NCBI RefSeq assembly: GCF_030247195.1
Contig: NC_080671.1
Span: forward strand, 189,265,725 to 189,329,724
Reading direction: 5' to 3'
Length of the DNA: 64,000 bases
Source: Topomyia yanbarensis
Lineage: Eukaryota > Arthropoda > Insecta > Diptera > Culicidae
In this document: positions 23,701 through 38,700 of the stretch, in pieces
How the letters are laid out: every line of letters starts with the position of its first letter
Position numbering within the stretch: the stretch's first letter is position 1
Notes under the pieces: generated by a model
What the model saw: the letters and a program-made list of their open reading frames with translations, nothing else
Database searches by the model: none
What the model was told of the DNA's origin: nothing
Program-made: the position numbers and the translations under genes

Positions 23701-26700
23701 ATCTCCATCGCTTAAGCCACCGCCAGCTAAATCTCAAAAGGAGTTTGACGCCTAGAAAACAGTTTTGAGCATACCTTTGTCTTAATCATTGATGCATTCC
23801 CCATCATTCCCGTCACCGACTCTGGGTATTGACTGGAACAATATTCGTTCGCGGAATTAACATCAATCGTCGGTTGCTAGAAACATAAGAGTTGATTTCT
23901 TCTTTCGAACTTGAGCAGTTATTAAAATTTGTATACCAAATAGCCCTCGCAAGTAAACTGGTAATCCACTTGTTTTCCCGGTTTACTCAAACTTAGGAGT
24001 TGATTCCTTCTTTCAATCATGAGCAGTTCTTTGAATCTGCATACCAAATAGCTCTCACAAGCAAACTTACGCTTACTAAAAATAAGGGTTGATTATTTTT
24101 TTGACTAAGAGCAGTTATTGAAATCTATACCCCATAGCTCTCGCAAATAAACGAGTGATCCACTCATTTGCCCGGTTTATGCTAAATTATGGGTTGATTC
24201 CTTCTTTCAACCATTTCTATGAATCTGTACTGAAATCGAAATGAATGCACATTGTGACAAGTTTTTTTCGTACCATAAACTGCCCATGATCGCATATTCT
24301 AAGGGATTTTTATCTTTATGGGACTGATTTGCGATTATAGGCAGTAAACATTGACCATCGTTCGAAACGACCGTTATGCCAAATGTCTTTCAAAGCATAT
24401 TGCAACTGGTCTACAACCATATAATTTCTTATGCCTAACTGATTATAGGTTCTGTCAACAATCAGTAAACATGAACAACGGCGTATTATTCAACGTCGGC
24501 CACGTCGCGAACTACAGGAATGTGATGATTTGAAACATCGATGAACGTTACAGTAAAATATTGGACGGAGAAGTTTTTTCAAAAATCAAAATTGACTGAT
24601 TATGGTGCTATTCTGATTTTTTCGTCGACGCAACATTTAACTGGTATAGCAACTACTACCACAGGCAACAATGTGCATAATGGATGGAATATTCAGCACA
24701 GATCTATGTTGTTGATTTGCGCAGCTCTTTACCGTCCGCGGAAGCGTTGACGAAGAAATTTGTCGTCCATTAGCGTATATGTTATTACCGAAAAAGAATG
24801 AGGTACATATGATCGAAGACTGCATATCAAGAAGACTGGAAACTCCGTCGAGAATCTGGAGACAGTAACAACAACGCCACTTTCGGGTAAAGGTAGTACT
24901 TCCCATAGTGATGCACAAACACATATATACACTTTTACCTTCCTCCAATAGAGGTGCTGTAACCTCTGTCGCTTCTCGTTTGTATGAGCGAAGGAAAGAG
25001 ATATCAGTCTTCTTAATATGTAGTCTTCGATATGATACAGCATTCTGTGCGCTTATAGAAATAGCTAGTAAACGTCGCTGTGAATTCGACCTCCACTACA
25101 TAACATTGGATTTCGAGACAGCTGTTATTAACTTTGCTAGAAGAATTATGCCCGGTGCTGCCCTTCACGAATGCTTCTAAACGAAAGCTTTTTTCAGAAA
25201 ACTAAAACAACTTGGTCATCAGGCAAAATATTCGAAAGCTCACCGAATGCAACTTATTAACAAATAAGGAGTTGCCTTAAGGACTTCTTGCCTCATCAAC
25301 ATTTTCCAATGGCATTCGTAGAATTGAGGTAAAGTTGTCCAAAGGCTCCCGATACGTAGAATCGATACTGGCATCGAAAGCAAGTACTGATACTTTCGAT
25401 ATAATTGTAGTCGTAGTATCGATACTTCAATGTAACGCCATACGATTCTACATTTTTACAGCATTGGTCCCACTCCTTTGTTGTTGGATCTAGTCGACGA
25501 TTCTGTCGGAAGTTGCCCACTCACGTTACGCCAGAAAAGATAAACAATAAATAACTAGAAGATCAGAAAGTCTCATGGACTGTCTAATAATGTTCGCAAT
25601 GTTTGCAATCGATTGATCATCCATCGTCTACTCGATTTTTTTCAACGAATGCGATCGGTGCTAGCAAACCTAAGAACCTTGACGAACTCAAAGCTTATAT
25701 ATGAGCTGAAATTGCTGCGATTAAGCCCGAAATGCTTGTCATGCAAAATGCCCGCAAAAGAGCTGCTTTGTGTGTCTCAAATAGGGGCGGTCATTTAATC
25801 AACGTTGTATTCTAAACCTTGCTTATAATAAATTGCATACAATATCCTAAAAAACTTGTTTATTTGCGAAAATCGGCTGAAAAATGACGGAGTTGTTCAA
25901 TGTTGAAAAAGAATACATCCAGCTGTACACTAGTGGAAATTATATTTTTGGTAGGAAATAAGCTAACCAAAAGGTTTCTCGATGACCACTCTTTCACCCC
26001 ACTTTGTGGTGAGTTTTCGAAAATGTGCCGAAAAAGATTCCTAGGACCTTCAATAATGTGGAAGGCTGGCGCAATAAATGGAACGGTTTGTTAAACCGTG
26101 GAAATCCTACATTCTATGGTGTGTTGAAGCAACTGCAGCTCGAAGGGAAAAACCGCTAGTACGGACGTTTTACATACACTGCAAGCGGAAACAACAGCTA
26201 AAAGATCTGAAAAAAAAATCACGGAGGGAACTAAAACTGGAAACACTAGTTAAATCATACTCCAGGTGATTGAATTAACTATTTGACTGGTATAACTTTA
26301 GTGTTAATTTCTTCTTATACTAAGAAATGTAATAAAAATTGTATTTCAGCTTAATAAATGCAATTTTTCAATTTGCATTTCGGGGTTTTTCGTGACATTC
26401 TGAAGAGTGTACGCGGCATACGGGTTAATGACATTCGGGTTTAAGTGACATTCGGGCAAATGTTATTCGGGTAAATGGCTTTCGGACAAATGTGATAGAA
26501 TCTCTATCACTATACAAACACGCTGGTGCATCTGAATCATTCTATCGTAGATTTGAAATGAATAAATTCGTAAATGCACTTCACCACGAACTACAATTTT
26601 GTACAGTAACTGGAAGCAAATACTCGTAATTTCCACAATTTTCAAAAGAATCCAAGAAAAGCCATTCAAATGCCTTCAGTATGCTGCAAATTAAACTTAG

Positions 26701-29700
26701 CATCATCAGATTCCATTTTTTAAGCCACACAAAAAGTCTCCATGAGTTATCTAAAAAAAATAACCCGTCGTCAACTGATCGGGACCACGCCTCTTTGTTG
26801 TCTTATTTTAGAAAAGAATGTAGACTCATCCTTTTTTTTTTTTTCAAAGATGCATATTCTTATTAACCGCCGCTCTACAGCATAGGAAATCCCGTATAGA
26901 AAAACTGTTCTGTGGGATTTCCTACATTACCTTTCTGCGCAATTGTCTATTTTTTATAGGAAATTCCAGTGAGCGTGGCACAATTTAGTTACCTGTATAG
27001 CAGCAATGTAGTATATACAGGTATGGATAAGATGGCGCTTTAGCATCCATAAGATGAATCTCTCCTGACTGATGTTAGTGATATCAGAATAAATCAACTT
27101 GCTTTCGTCATATCGTTCGTTCAGCTCTCATTGAATCGTGTGAACGCTATGACGTCGACCAGATATGCTTCTGGATTGTTAACGTATTTTTGGTTTCGAA
27201 CGTTAGCAAACCGTGTGATCTGCCACACCTGTTTAAACAACATTGGTAAACCAGCAGTAGACACTAGAGTTTTCATTTCACGGGAGTCTTCAGTTTATCG
27301 TGATTCGGGAAATGATACGATCAATTCCCGGAAAATCCCAGAAACACAGAATAAAAATTGAAAAAGATGTAGTTTTTACTTTAATACAAAAAGAGTTTTT
27401 TTCATGTTCTATGTGCGCTTTTAAAAACCATCGTGTTTTATTGTATGCCACCTAAAATAAGACAACAAAGAGGCGTGGTCTCGATCAGTTGACGACGGGT
27501 TATTTTTTTAGATAACTCATGGAGACGTTTACCTTTTGCGTGGCTTAAAAAATGGAATCTGATGATGCTAAGTTTAATTTGCAGCATACTCGTCTTAATT
27601 AGTCTAGGTATTTACTTTTCGACTTCTCTTCAGAACCAGGGATGCCATTATGCCAGATTTATCTGGCACAGGCAAAGGTTTTGGTAGCTTACAGACAAAA
27701 AGACAAAACTCTCATTTTGCCAGATTTTTAAGTTTTAGAAGCTGCTACATACACATTTTGGAAATTTGGGTAATTATGTCCCAAATTTTACAAAAATCGA
27801 TTGATGCACATTCTATGAAAACTAAAATGTATGCCAAATTTCGATGACTTTGAGGTCGCTGTCAAGTGTCAGATTTTGCCAGACATTTTTAGCTGAACTG
27901 CCAGGTTTTGTTTGAAAAATAGTGGCAACCCTGTTCAGAACCATGGCACTAGCTTAAAATTAAAAACACTACTTGTGAACACACCTAAACATCTTCTATC
28001 TTTCGATGTCCCGGAAGTGAAGAAAATTTGTTTGCCGATGAATTAAAACTAAAATTAAAATCGAACATTGTTGTCAGCCAGCAAGCAAATGCGTAGCAAT
28101 ACGCTTACTTAGAGCCCTCTACATGGAGTATTCAAACGGGCAGAGCTGCTTGTTTTGGAACTACGGAAACGAAGTATTGTGATCTTAGTAAATCTCTTTT
28201 GAAATAATGATCCAATGCTGAATTGTCACAATCGAACTAATGATAGTTCTGAAGGCTGGCTCAATTGCGCTTCAAAAAAGTTTTTTAGCGGGTTCATAGG
28301 ACTGCACCTTATAGCTTAAGGGATTTCGGGCCGTCCCGCGAGTTAAAATTTGCAAAATCGGACGAATTAGCAACTATGTGCCAAGTAAACACCGGTCCTC
28401 GGGACTAAATTTTGCGCCTGTTTGTCTCGAAGTGTGTAACGTCAAGTCCTCTATTTTGTCTAGTCCAATGTATCAAGCTCCTATCAACGCGTGTTAGTGA
28501 TGCAATTAAAATTTCGCATTGATTCCGCTTCTGCATTGTTCCTGATCTCCTCTTGGGTCCCCTAGGAAGGGATGCCAAAGGTACTGGCAAACTACATTTT
28601 TTTCGGTATATTTACATTTGCACAAGCCGTACAGCCCGCTACAGCGACACATCACTACAGCTCATGCCAGAACGGTAGCCATACCGAGTACATTTTCCCG
28701 TAGAGCAGTAGAATACATTTTTGTTTTGCTGCTGTACTCCGACTGCTCGGTGAGAGTGTGGCGTAGTAAAGTTTGTTCTCACGCTTTGTACATTTTTCTC
28801 TGCATAGTCAAAGGGAGAGGCCCACACACGAAAGCGATGATGCCGGTCGTGGCGTAAACGAACCGCATTTATTGTAGTCGTTTTTGATTGAAAATATTGA
28901 ATAGATTAAAAATATTAAAAAGTGTAAAATAAGGAAAGAGAAGCTGTACCGCCCGCGTCTGGTGGCTGTACTGGGGGCAGTATTTCTTTGTCATGTTACT
29001 GCTTTGCTTACAGACTGCCGTACAGCATTGGGCGCCCTGCAATAGCGAACGACAGCAGCGTCAAAAGAGAAATGAGAATGTAGGCAGAAAAAATACAGCC
29101 GCAGAAAAGGTAGGCATTTTGCATCCTTGCCCCTAGGTCTGAAGCGGATCAATCGACTATTAACTAAATCAAAGAGCGCTGATAACCGTAATGTCCACGA
29201 ATACTAATTTCCCTGTAACTATGTATTCTGCCAGTCATTATTCCTGTTCTAGTGTATATTAATGATTGATTTGTTTGATAATCAGAAAAAAAGTAAGTTT
29301 TTGTTACACCTAAATCTCATAGAACAGACATCTAGTTTTGAACAAACAAATTCAAAATACCTGTTTTGTCATTTGAACAAACATTTACTATACTGGCATA
29401 TCCCATAATTATAACGATCACTTGAATATAAATTCAGTAAAACTCACGCACTAAACTGAATGACGGCAGAACCACCTCTGGTGGTAACATTTCAGTTACT
29501 TTTGGATGTGCCTTTTATTCAACTTTTACGCTTGAGATGAAAGTCTGTTCTCTGTGTCGAAATTGATGTTGCTTCTCAGTTTTACACGAGCCAGGGGAAA
29601 CTTGGCCTTAATCCCACTGCTATGCCATCGATGTTATGTGATATTCGCTATGGAATATTGTTTGTTTGGGGTCCGTTCATAAACAATGTCTTACTGAAAA

Positions 29701-32700
29701 AGTCTAAAAATTGTTGTTGGTTTTATTAGCTCCGCTCCACTCATACGTCTCAAATTTTTAGTTTTTCTCTCGGTAATTCATGGCTTTTCCTCAACTGTCA
29801 ATACGCGACTTCATTTATGAACCATATATACCAAACCATGTGATGTGATGGCCGGAAGATTAGAGAAGCAAAGTTTGACATAAATCGGTTAAGTAGTTTT
29901 TGAATGGCAGTTAACATCGCAAATCGTGTTTTTTCCAGAAACGTTCTACAAAAAGCTTCGTCTTCGAGTCGCTTGTCCATATAAAATAAATTTTTGGGGA
30001 AGAAGCATCGGCATCTTTATTATCTGGGGAGTAGTTTTCGGGAAAATGTTACAAAATCGCTTATGGTATTTTCGTTTTTGATAGTGCACTACACCGATGT
30101 AGTCGGTGCTACATTTATTAAAACTAGGGTGTAATCAGTCTTTCTCTTTTTTTTTGTTCTACACCGGTGTAGCACCAGGTAAAAACGAAAACGCTATTAT
30201 ATTTGCTACCTTAGTGCGGTGCACGTTTTATTAATGAAAAACCACATTAATCGAAACTGTTACACTTTTCCTCGTAGATAATGATTTGAAACTGCAGGTG
30301 GATAAGTGCCTCGAGTTACCGGCTACGTACGGTACGGTTGTGACCCGGGCCCTGCTAGCCCAGCAGGTTTGTGAGATGGCCAAGGAAGAGGCTAAAACCT
30401 GCGAAACGTTGGTGCATGAGCAACACTTGCAACAGCAGGGATGGGCAGCTGTCGTAGCCAACATGGAGGACGTAGTGAGCGAGTTTCAAGAGCGTGTCGC
30501 CGATTTCTACCGGCGGTACGACGAACACCGGCAGCGTTCCACAGAAAATGTGGAGATTTTGTCCAAGTAATTTGATTATATTTAGTTCTCGTTTGAATTT
30601 TATTTTATCAGCACCATCATTTTAGCTTTGACAAGGACTTAAAGCAGCTGTCTGAGATTCCCATTCTATCGACGTTAATGGAAAATGCAGAATCACGTCC
30701 GTACGGCACTTTCGACGAAGTTTACGCTGATGCTAGTAATATCATCACGAGCTCATCCACCGTGAGCAGTAAAACAGCGAGTAATCATGAGCGAAATAGT
30801 GTCAGCGCTGGAAGCGAAACTGCAGCACTCGCAGAGAAATTACTCGCTGCATCAACTGAAGAAAAAGCCTCCCAAGATTTAAATGCAGACGCACCTACTG
30901 AAGAAGCGGGAATGTCTGAGAAAGACAAGGTGAAATGTATTTCAGTACTAGACTGGATATCTGCTTCTGAAGGGCAACGAACTTTGAAACGTATGGCAGA
31001 AGAATGCCTTCGCGGGATGGAACAATTTGAAAAAGCCACTATGACGCCACTCAAGGAAAGCATCGATAAAGCAGTAGAGCTGTCTCAAAGGGTAAACTTT
31101 ATCGAGTGGTTCAAGTTGATTGTTTCAATTAATTTTCGTTACTTTTCACTATATAGGAAGACATGAAGGAAATCAAAGGCCTAGAAGAACGTCTCTGTGG
31201 ACTAGAGCGACTGATGTTTGACGCGAAAAAGGTTGTACAAGATCAAAACGAGCTGGCTCAGTCATTCCAGCAAAATCAGAATCGGGCGAATACGCTGAAT
31301 GATACGTCTATCCTGCCAGATCTTTGTGAATCACACCGCAGCCAGCTGGTTGTGATGCTAAACAATCATAATCGTTTACGTGACATTCGGCGTCGCTGTG
31401 CCAAGGCAAAGGATGAACTGGGTATCAATCTATCTCATCGTTTACGGTAGGTTGTTGCATTTATGTAGTATCGGGTTACATATTTCATAAATTTGTTTAT
31501 ACAGGTACATCATCCACGTTGAAACCAAAGTGTATGAAATTGATAACAGCTTGTTGTTCTACCACACCTGCTTGAAGCGTCTGCAGAAACATTTGGGAAT
31601 AATCGAGCAAATTCATATGGCTCCCTGTATGTACGTTAGTGCCGTGACGGAAGTGGTTCGTCGAAGAATGTTTTCAAGTTCTTTTCTAAGAGTAAGTTTT
31701 TGTCAGTTTCGAAGCGATTGAATTAAACCATGTATTCGTAACAATATTTGTTTTCAGTGGGCTTCCGATTTAGCATGCCGGCTCATGACAATCCACAACG
31801 AGGAAGTCATGCGACGGCACGACTTCACCTCGCAATTCGAGGGCCACTTTCTGAGCACCTTATTTCCTGGTATGGACGACATGCCGCCTGCGTACGCTAT
31901 TCAAGCCCCACCAATTTTCGATTCTAGTCTACCGGGGTTAAACAAGCAAGGTAGTCCAATTTCTCCAATACAGTAGCTAACATGACCAACTATTTACCAT
32001 AATTATCATTTGCAGATTTACATGAGCTTTCCCGTTTCCTGCCTGAGCTCACGGAGAAAATCCAACTACCGAACATAGACTCTGTGATAGACTTCTTTTC
32101 ATCTAGATCGATACAGAGCAAAACCAGTGCCCTGCAAGAGCTTCGTTCAGATGATAAAGAGGGTGAAGCGGTGGTACCTTCCGCTAATGTCGATAACGAT
32201 TCAGAATTAGCTAATACAGCACAACCGCCACCGAAAGAAGATGAAAAGTATGACCGTGAATCTAATGTTGTAATCTCGGAATAATTGCATATCAAATTTA
32301 CAGGGGATGTGAATCGGAAACCGACACCGAAGAGTTTGAGAAAGTGGGACAAAGCCCGATAGATCGTAGACATAAATCTCGCCCGAAGGTGGAAACTTGC
32401 AGTATGGCCACGTCAACTGAACCAGTGATGAAGGCGTGCGCAGAAACACTGACAGAGGTGCGAACAAACAAAAATACTACCACTACTAATCCTAGCTCTT
32501 TTACTAACACTGCAATCACTGAGCAGTCAAATTCTATTCAAACGCAGCCAACTAACACATTTTTGTACTCAAGTAATGAAATTAGAGATAGGATTAGTTC
32601 AGACGAAAGTGTGCCATATCCTGGTACTAGGTCGGCTTCTCCGAATTCGCCAGGAAAAGGTGCTGCGCACGACTTGATCGATGGCAGTGGTAGTGTTTTA

Positions 32701-35700
32701 CCTTCGCTGCCTTGTTCTACTAATAAAGGCGCCTCCGCAAGTGTCCAGACATTGGCTTCGTCGATAGAACGGTCAAACTCGCGGGGCCGGATGCTCGAGT
32801 TTGGTTCTGCCGAGGAAGGTGAATTTATCAATTCGGAATTCTACATCGACGAATCGCTGCCTTCAAGTACCACGAGTGCCGCAGCTGAGCAGTACCAGCG
32901 ACAGCTACTCATGCAGCAGCAAGAAATCAAACAGAATATTGCGGATTGTTTAAACAAATGCCATCCCAGGGGCAGTTATGATGAGGGAACCATCATTCTG
33001 CTGCTGCAGGTACTTTAGACACGTTTCCATCGGTATAGTTTTGTCCCTTTTGAGCTGCTATTGACTAGACCATTTGATATTTTGCTTAAAAAATAATGTT
33101 CTAGTTTTCTTTGGAGAAGCTAGATCAGCATTTTCACGTTCTGTGTTGGTTAGTTGTTCATAAGATTGATTTGGGATTCGTTAGCAAACAAAGCACTTCA
33201 CTTCTTTTGACGTTTCAATAAAAAGGCATTGTGCGATTGCAACATCACAAGTCACCTAACTCACTAATTAGTAATCGCGTCTGCATCAGTATCAGGATTA
33301 CATTTGTGATGTAGACTACCTTGATATAGTCTGTTGGCATTCGATCGATTCTCAGCAAGATTTGGATGTTTATGCACATTCTCTGGCAATATACTATGTC
33401 GAATTCACCAACAGATTTCTATTTTCCCTAGTATATTGGAGTCGTTTAGTGACCTCTACGGCAACTGGCAACTAAACGCTGGATTGAAGATATCGATTTG
33501 AGACTTCGAATGATATTCATTACTCAAGATCTTAGTTACAGATATTTGACAGTTCCTCACTTTCAACAACATTTTTAAAATGTAGTACAACATTTGAATA
33601 TCTTGTCAGGCAATGAGTAAATAATTCTATATAAAAGCCACAACAAATATATTAAAATTACTCCCGCATGCGTGCGAATGCTCGCGTTTCGACAACGCAA
33701 TTTGGAACTCAAGGAAATACGACCTTTGCTTCGAAAGACGTTCTACACAAGTAAACGATTGTTTGGCGTTAGTTGGTCGACACTCGTGTTTTTCATTTTC
33801 TACCGCACTCACTGGTGGAATTAAAGCATTCTTCACGACACTAATCAATACTTAGAGGGACATCCATATACCTCGTGGACAATTTAGGGGAGGGTAGGGT
33901 TTACGATAAAGTCCACCCTTGTCCATGGAAATGGGGTGGGGGTATTGGAAATGTCCACGGGCTTTTTTTGTTATATTTTCCTTCTTTAACGGCCGTTCAT
34001 ATATCATGGGGACAAAAAAACCATCGTTTTAACCTCCTCCTCCCCCTCCTTGGACAAACGTGGACAATTCTTGCCTCACTACCCCCCTCCCTCTCTATGA
34101 TGTCTACATGGACTTTCTAGTTTTTTCGGATAATTTCATAAAAATGGGTTGGTGGGTAATTTCCCAGGATGATGTAGAAGGACTTTATGAAAATCGTTCA
34201 AACATATCATACACTTTTTTAGTTTTTTTTGTGAAATTTTCGTGTCTCATTTCTGAACGACATTATGATCTTTTAGATTTACGTTGGGATAATACATCTG
34301 CAATTCCACTGTTGAACATTGATCAAATCCGCGAACTCGTTCGATGTATTAGCCATCGAAGGATACAATTGCTCGAAGAAGGGGCCATTTTGCTGTCAGG
34401 AATGCTTTTACTACGGGAGAACGCTTATCAAGATGCATTTAAGAGGGTCAGAAATATTGAAAGCTGTAAGAATACGGCTCACAAAGTCAAAGAATTTTAT
34501 TAAGCCAGCGCTGGTTTCTTTTTGTTGGTGAGACATGGGAACATTTTGGGTTTTTGATGTGCTACTACTTCGGTTTTACACCAGCACTTCCTCGAGCAGA
34601 TATTTTTGCAGAACCTTGAAGAGACACCTTCTGGCCTTTACAACGAAGCTAGGGAGAGGAAATGTTCCTTCTTTTTCTATTGCTTCAGGCTAGGGTTACC
34701 AAATGGATCGAGAGCAAAATAAGGACATCTTGAATCTTGACCGAAACTAACAAATTTTACTCATCTTTGAGCAAAATGTGATTTGTTAAATGGTTTTTAG
34801 AAAAGATTCGCAATATGTTTTTTTTTTTCAGAACAGCGATTTTTTTTTGTTATTTTGGAGCCCTAAAGAACTGTTCAAAATATAAAGTCGATTGGCTATC
34901 GCGTGGCATCCCGCATTACATTTGAATTTTTAATGGATATTAGTACGAAGAAACCTACCATTTACATTTCCATTTTCAAAAACCAAAATTTTTCCTAAAG
35001 TATACAACTTATTGGTTAAAGTACAGTCCATGAAGTGAGTAAGCGATTTACCGAAGATAATTTTTGTATATTTATTTATTTGGGAGCAGGGAAAAATTCG
35101 CTGGAGCTGAATTTTGCTTTAACTCTCTCCAGCAGGTACAAAATTTCCTCATCTTTTATATCAACAGATAACAAACATCCAAATGATACATTTCGTTATT
35201 TTTAGCTAGAATAAAAACTAACAACATAATCTTAATAACTAGGAACTAGTACTAGACTAAAGCTAACAAGATAATGAGTCCACAAATGATTTCTTGACAG
35301 CATTACGGGACAAAGGTAGGTTCCGTGGATCTCTCCAAGGAAGTTGACGAAGCATGAAAAGAAAATTGTGCTGAATAGCTTCAATGCGTTGAATATCATT
35401 TTGGTTATAAGATACCCAGACTTACCGTATTCGAGTGTAGAACGGAACGAAACATAATAGAGTACTTTTAACCCATTATATCCTAGCGTATGAAATTTCA
35501 TACGCAGAACTATCCATCGGTTTACGCGTATTTACTACAGAATTTTGGCATCTAACTGCTTTTTTATTGCACTAATGGGATCATTGCACCTCATGTTTCA
35601 TTGTGAAACAAGACAACTGCCATTTTTTATAATTTTGTTTACATTTTTGAACCATGTATAGTTGGGGCAAATGGCGGCTGAAAAGTAAGCAATACATTTA

Positions 35701-38700
35701 ATTGAATTTTATTGTTGGAATTCGTGCTAATAATTCCATTATGTGACAAAACGTTTCTACAGGTGTAAAAGAAGTGTTGTCTATCAGAAAATCCGAAGAA
35801 ATATGTCAAACAACTTAAAATTTGTTGTTTTTATTTATGCGTACGAATTTTTTTGCACGAGATATTTTCATTCTCAAAACCATTTTAAGCGGTGATTTTA
35901 TTTTTCCCATAATCCTTGATACATTTTTTGGTGGAATTGAAGATATCACTGCATTTGGCTCACTTTTTGAAACCCCTGGGTTATAATGGGTTAAACAATG
36001 TATATTGGTACAGTTTTTAGTGACTCAAAAACGAATTTTAGAAGCTAAGAGGCCTTAGAAATAGTGTGCTTAATGTGCTGCTTGAAGTTTTACTCGGGAT
36101 CTAAGGATCTAAGACTCCCAAATCTTTAACAGACGTTTGACAAAGATTTGTAAAATATTGTAGTCGAATTTAACTTTCGAGTGTTTGCGAGTAAAAAATA
36201 TAACCGAACACTTGGAAGTATTTAACATCGTCTTATTGGCGTAGCATCAATTGGTGAATACATCCAACTGGGACACCAAGACTTTTGCATCTTTCGCATA
36301 CTTGATAAGATGAAATAGTTTGAGGTCATCATAAAACGAAAGTTTCATGCACTTCAGCAAATGGCTTAAGTCATTTAACTTGAACAAATCTATGAATAGA
36401 CCGAGATGACTACGCTGAGAAATATAATCCTTTGCTAGTAAAAGATAGTTGGCAAAAATTCGAATTAGTGGACAAAATCGTTTTTTTCTGCCAACACTCA
36501 ATAAGATAAGAAACAGTTAGTTTGAAATATTACTTTAACCAATAAACTGAATCAATGCTATTGAATCATTAATCTGACCATAATAAATCAAATGTACTGT
36601 AGGTAAGTGACCAACTAAAATTGCGATTTAGTTTTGTTCGATTGAACGAACTTAATCTGATTGATTTCAAATATACCACCGACTAAAACTAAGGACATTT
36701 GAGGTAAGGACGCTTTCCAAAATCATCGAAATTCAGGACATGTCCTTTAAAATAAGGACAGGCACAGCACAAGATATTCCCTCCTGGGGGTCATCAGAGT
36801 CGCATTCGTCACTAGACGATTTAGTAAAAATGTATTTAGACACCAGTGGCGTTGCTATCTTTAGCGTTTCTGCAATACATCGCTTAGAGCGTCCATGAAG
36901 GGAATGCTACAGTTTCTTCTTGCGCTGTTTGTACGCATGACATTTCGGGAGACCATGTGGATTTTCCCCATGGTAGAGACACTTTACAACATCCCTTCCA
37001 CAGGAATAATCCACATGATTCCCACCGCATTTCTCACAACCAGTGGTTAAAATTATCACTCACACGTAAGATACAGCTAGGTCGCTCGCATGTTATTTCC
37101 CCATGGTAACTACCAAGTATCTTATCCTCCTGTCTAAAGCAAGCGATAAATATTTTTGCCATCCATGCGAAAGTTGATTTTATCAGCAGCCCATTTTCTT
37201 GGAGAACAGTTTATCCTCTCTCCCGGAAGATTGGAAAATATGAATTAATGGGTACCCGTGTAGTTACGCGCACTGGTTTTGTACTTCTTGTGCACTTTTG
37301 AGCAGAAGTGAAAAACACTACAGTTTCCATTGGCAAACTGCTCCGGTGCACAGCCATCAAAAATGACATTAAAATATGCAAAGATAAGCAAAGCCTTGGT
37401 ACCATCAGATGAGCAAAAAAATCCATTCGTTAGCTAGTCCACAATACCGCGCGTTATGTGACTTTATCGTCAACTCTAGATTGATGATAAAGAATTTTCA
37501 TCTCTTACGGAAGGAGGATAAAATCAAAGCCCAAGGAAGCGATAAACGAAAGAAGAAAAAATTAGAATCGTTCCTCCAACAATATAGGAAAAAATGCACG
37601 CATGCTATGTTAACGATAGACACTGAATAGGAATAAGGCATTCTCTCCTTGCTTCAAATCGACAAGTCGATCGTGAACCGACAAATGGGCGAAACTAACA
37701 AATGTACACAAACAGAGATTTGATTAATATCTGAAAGAGGAGTAAAAATGCTTTATAAAAAATATAAAAACTCATTTATAAATATTTCACACTTCGTGAA
37801 AATCAATAAAAAACAAAACGGCGGATCCGACTTTCAACTGTAAACAAAAAGCCAGGCGGGTTACGCCTCTGCATTTGTAAGGTAGTGTATACAGGCGAAA
37901 TTGACAGCATAATTGTTTACAAGGTCCGTAAACAGAATCGCCCTAAACAAAAACCAAGTGCTTGTTACGACCAGGGGGAATAACAAATTTTCCCCTCCAG
38001 CGAGCACGACGAAAGCCACATTTGATTTTTGTTTTTTGGCGACACTGCAGGGCGAAATTGAGAGTCGTCAAAACAAGAGGGCGACTCAAAAATGGCCTAA
38101 TCAACATTTCATAACACTCGGCGAAATAATCTGTTTTCAATTTTATCAACGAAAGCGTTATATAAAACATTTTAGTTATGCTTCCGAAAACTAGTATTGT
38201 TTCAAAGTGTTTCAATACATTTGAAGGCGCAGTATGCATACACTGTTAAAATATGATTTAATTTTCTGAACCGAATTTTCAAAGCTATTTTTCTCGATTC
38301 GATATCATTGCGACTTCGGCCCTTTGGTCGATTCATGATCGAAGTTATCATCAATGGTGGAAAGCGTTGTTTATCCTCTCCGCGAGAGGATAAATGTGAT
38401 GCCTGCACACAACGAACCGCAAAAATGTGAACAGGTAGACGAACCTTGCCAAAACGGAGATAGTTAGGTAGAGCAGAACCGGCGAAGGTCTTCCTATAAG
38501 AGTCTGAGTTGGGTGATGTGCCTATTATGGCAGTAGAGCCTATTGTGACCCTATTTCGTACCCCTTGGTTTAGAACCAAGCATATGAGATAATGACACTA
38601 TCGATTTGGCTAAAACAGGTGAGAAAAAATAAGCTCAAGTTTTATTCTTTATTTGTTGTGCACATATGTATTTAGAACTATCCTCTAAATTCAACTTTTA

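Larger units (their letters stand above)
23173..26503. mobile_element. foldback element C (3.3 kb) with CCCGAATG minisatellite arms
   Basis: The left arm (23188-23335) repeats CATTTACCCGAATGTCGTTT-like units and the right arm (26395-26490) their complement (CATTCGGGCAAATGTTATTC). Outer ends pair loosely (GGTTCACATCCACCCGAAAG with CTTTCGGACAAATGTGATAG). The interior has a ~110-bp tandem module shared with element A (23881-24250), a mini-MITE, and an inverted copy of the 3.1-kb repeat. A TCGATACT-rich palindromic stretch lies at 25340-25435. Borders and target duplication are unresolved. Confidence 0.6.
21031..30277 (+). other. Atg17 intron 2
   Basis: The donor GCTG|gtaagt and acceptor CCTCGTAG bound 9.2 kb of DNA with no coding signal. 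It holds, in order, a CCCGG-rich degenerate repeat (about 21210-21310), a foldback MITE, large foldback element C, a long-TIR MITE, a hAT MITE and a small MITE. The stretches 27942-28600 and 29110-30050 show nothing recognisable. Confidence 0.85.

Noticed and set aside
30295..30297. CAG as acceptor of exon 3
   Set aside because: It would put a stop in the joined frame; the TAG at 30275-30277 keeps phase and adds residues that match the family.
32298..32519. antisense open frames over Atg17 exons (also at 30231-30464, 30785-31063, 31990-32373, 32207-32467, 32538-32831)
   Set aside because: They are shadows of the coding strand and lack family features.
34060..34503. 147-codon open frame in intron 9 as an exon
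   Set aside because: No match to Atg17 or another family, and exons 9 and 10 join in phase without it.
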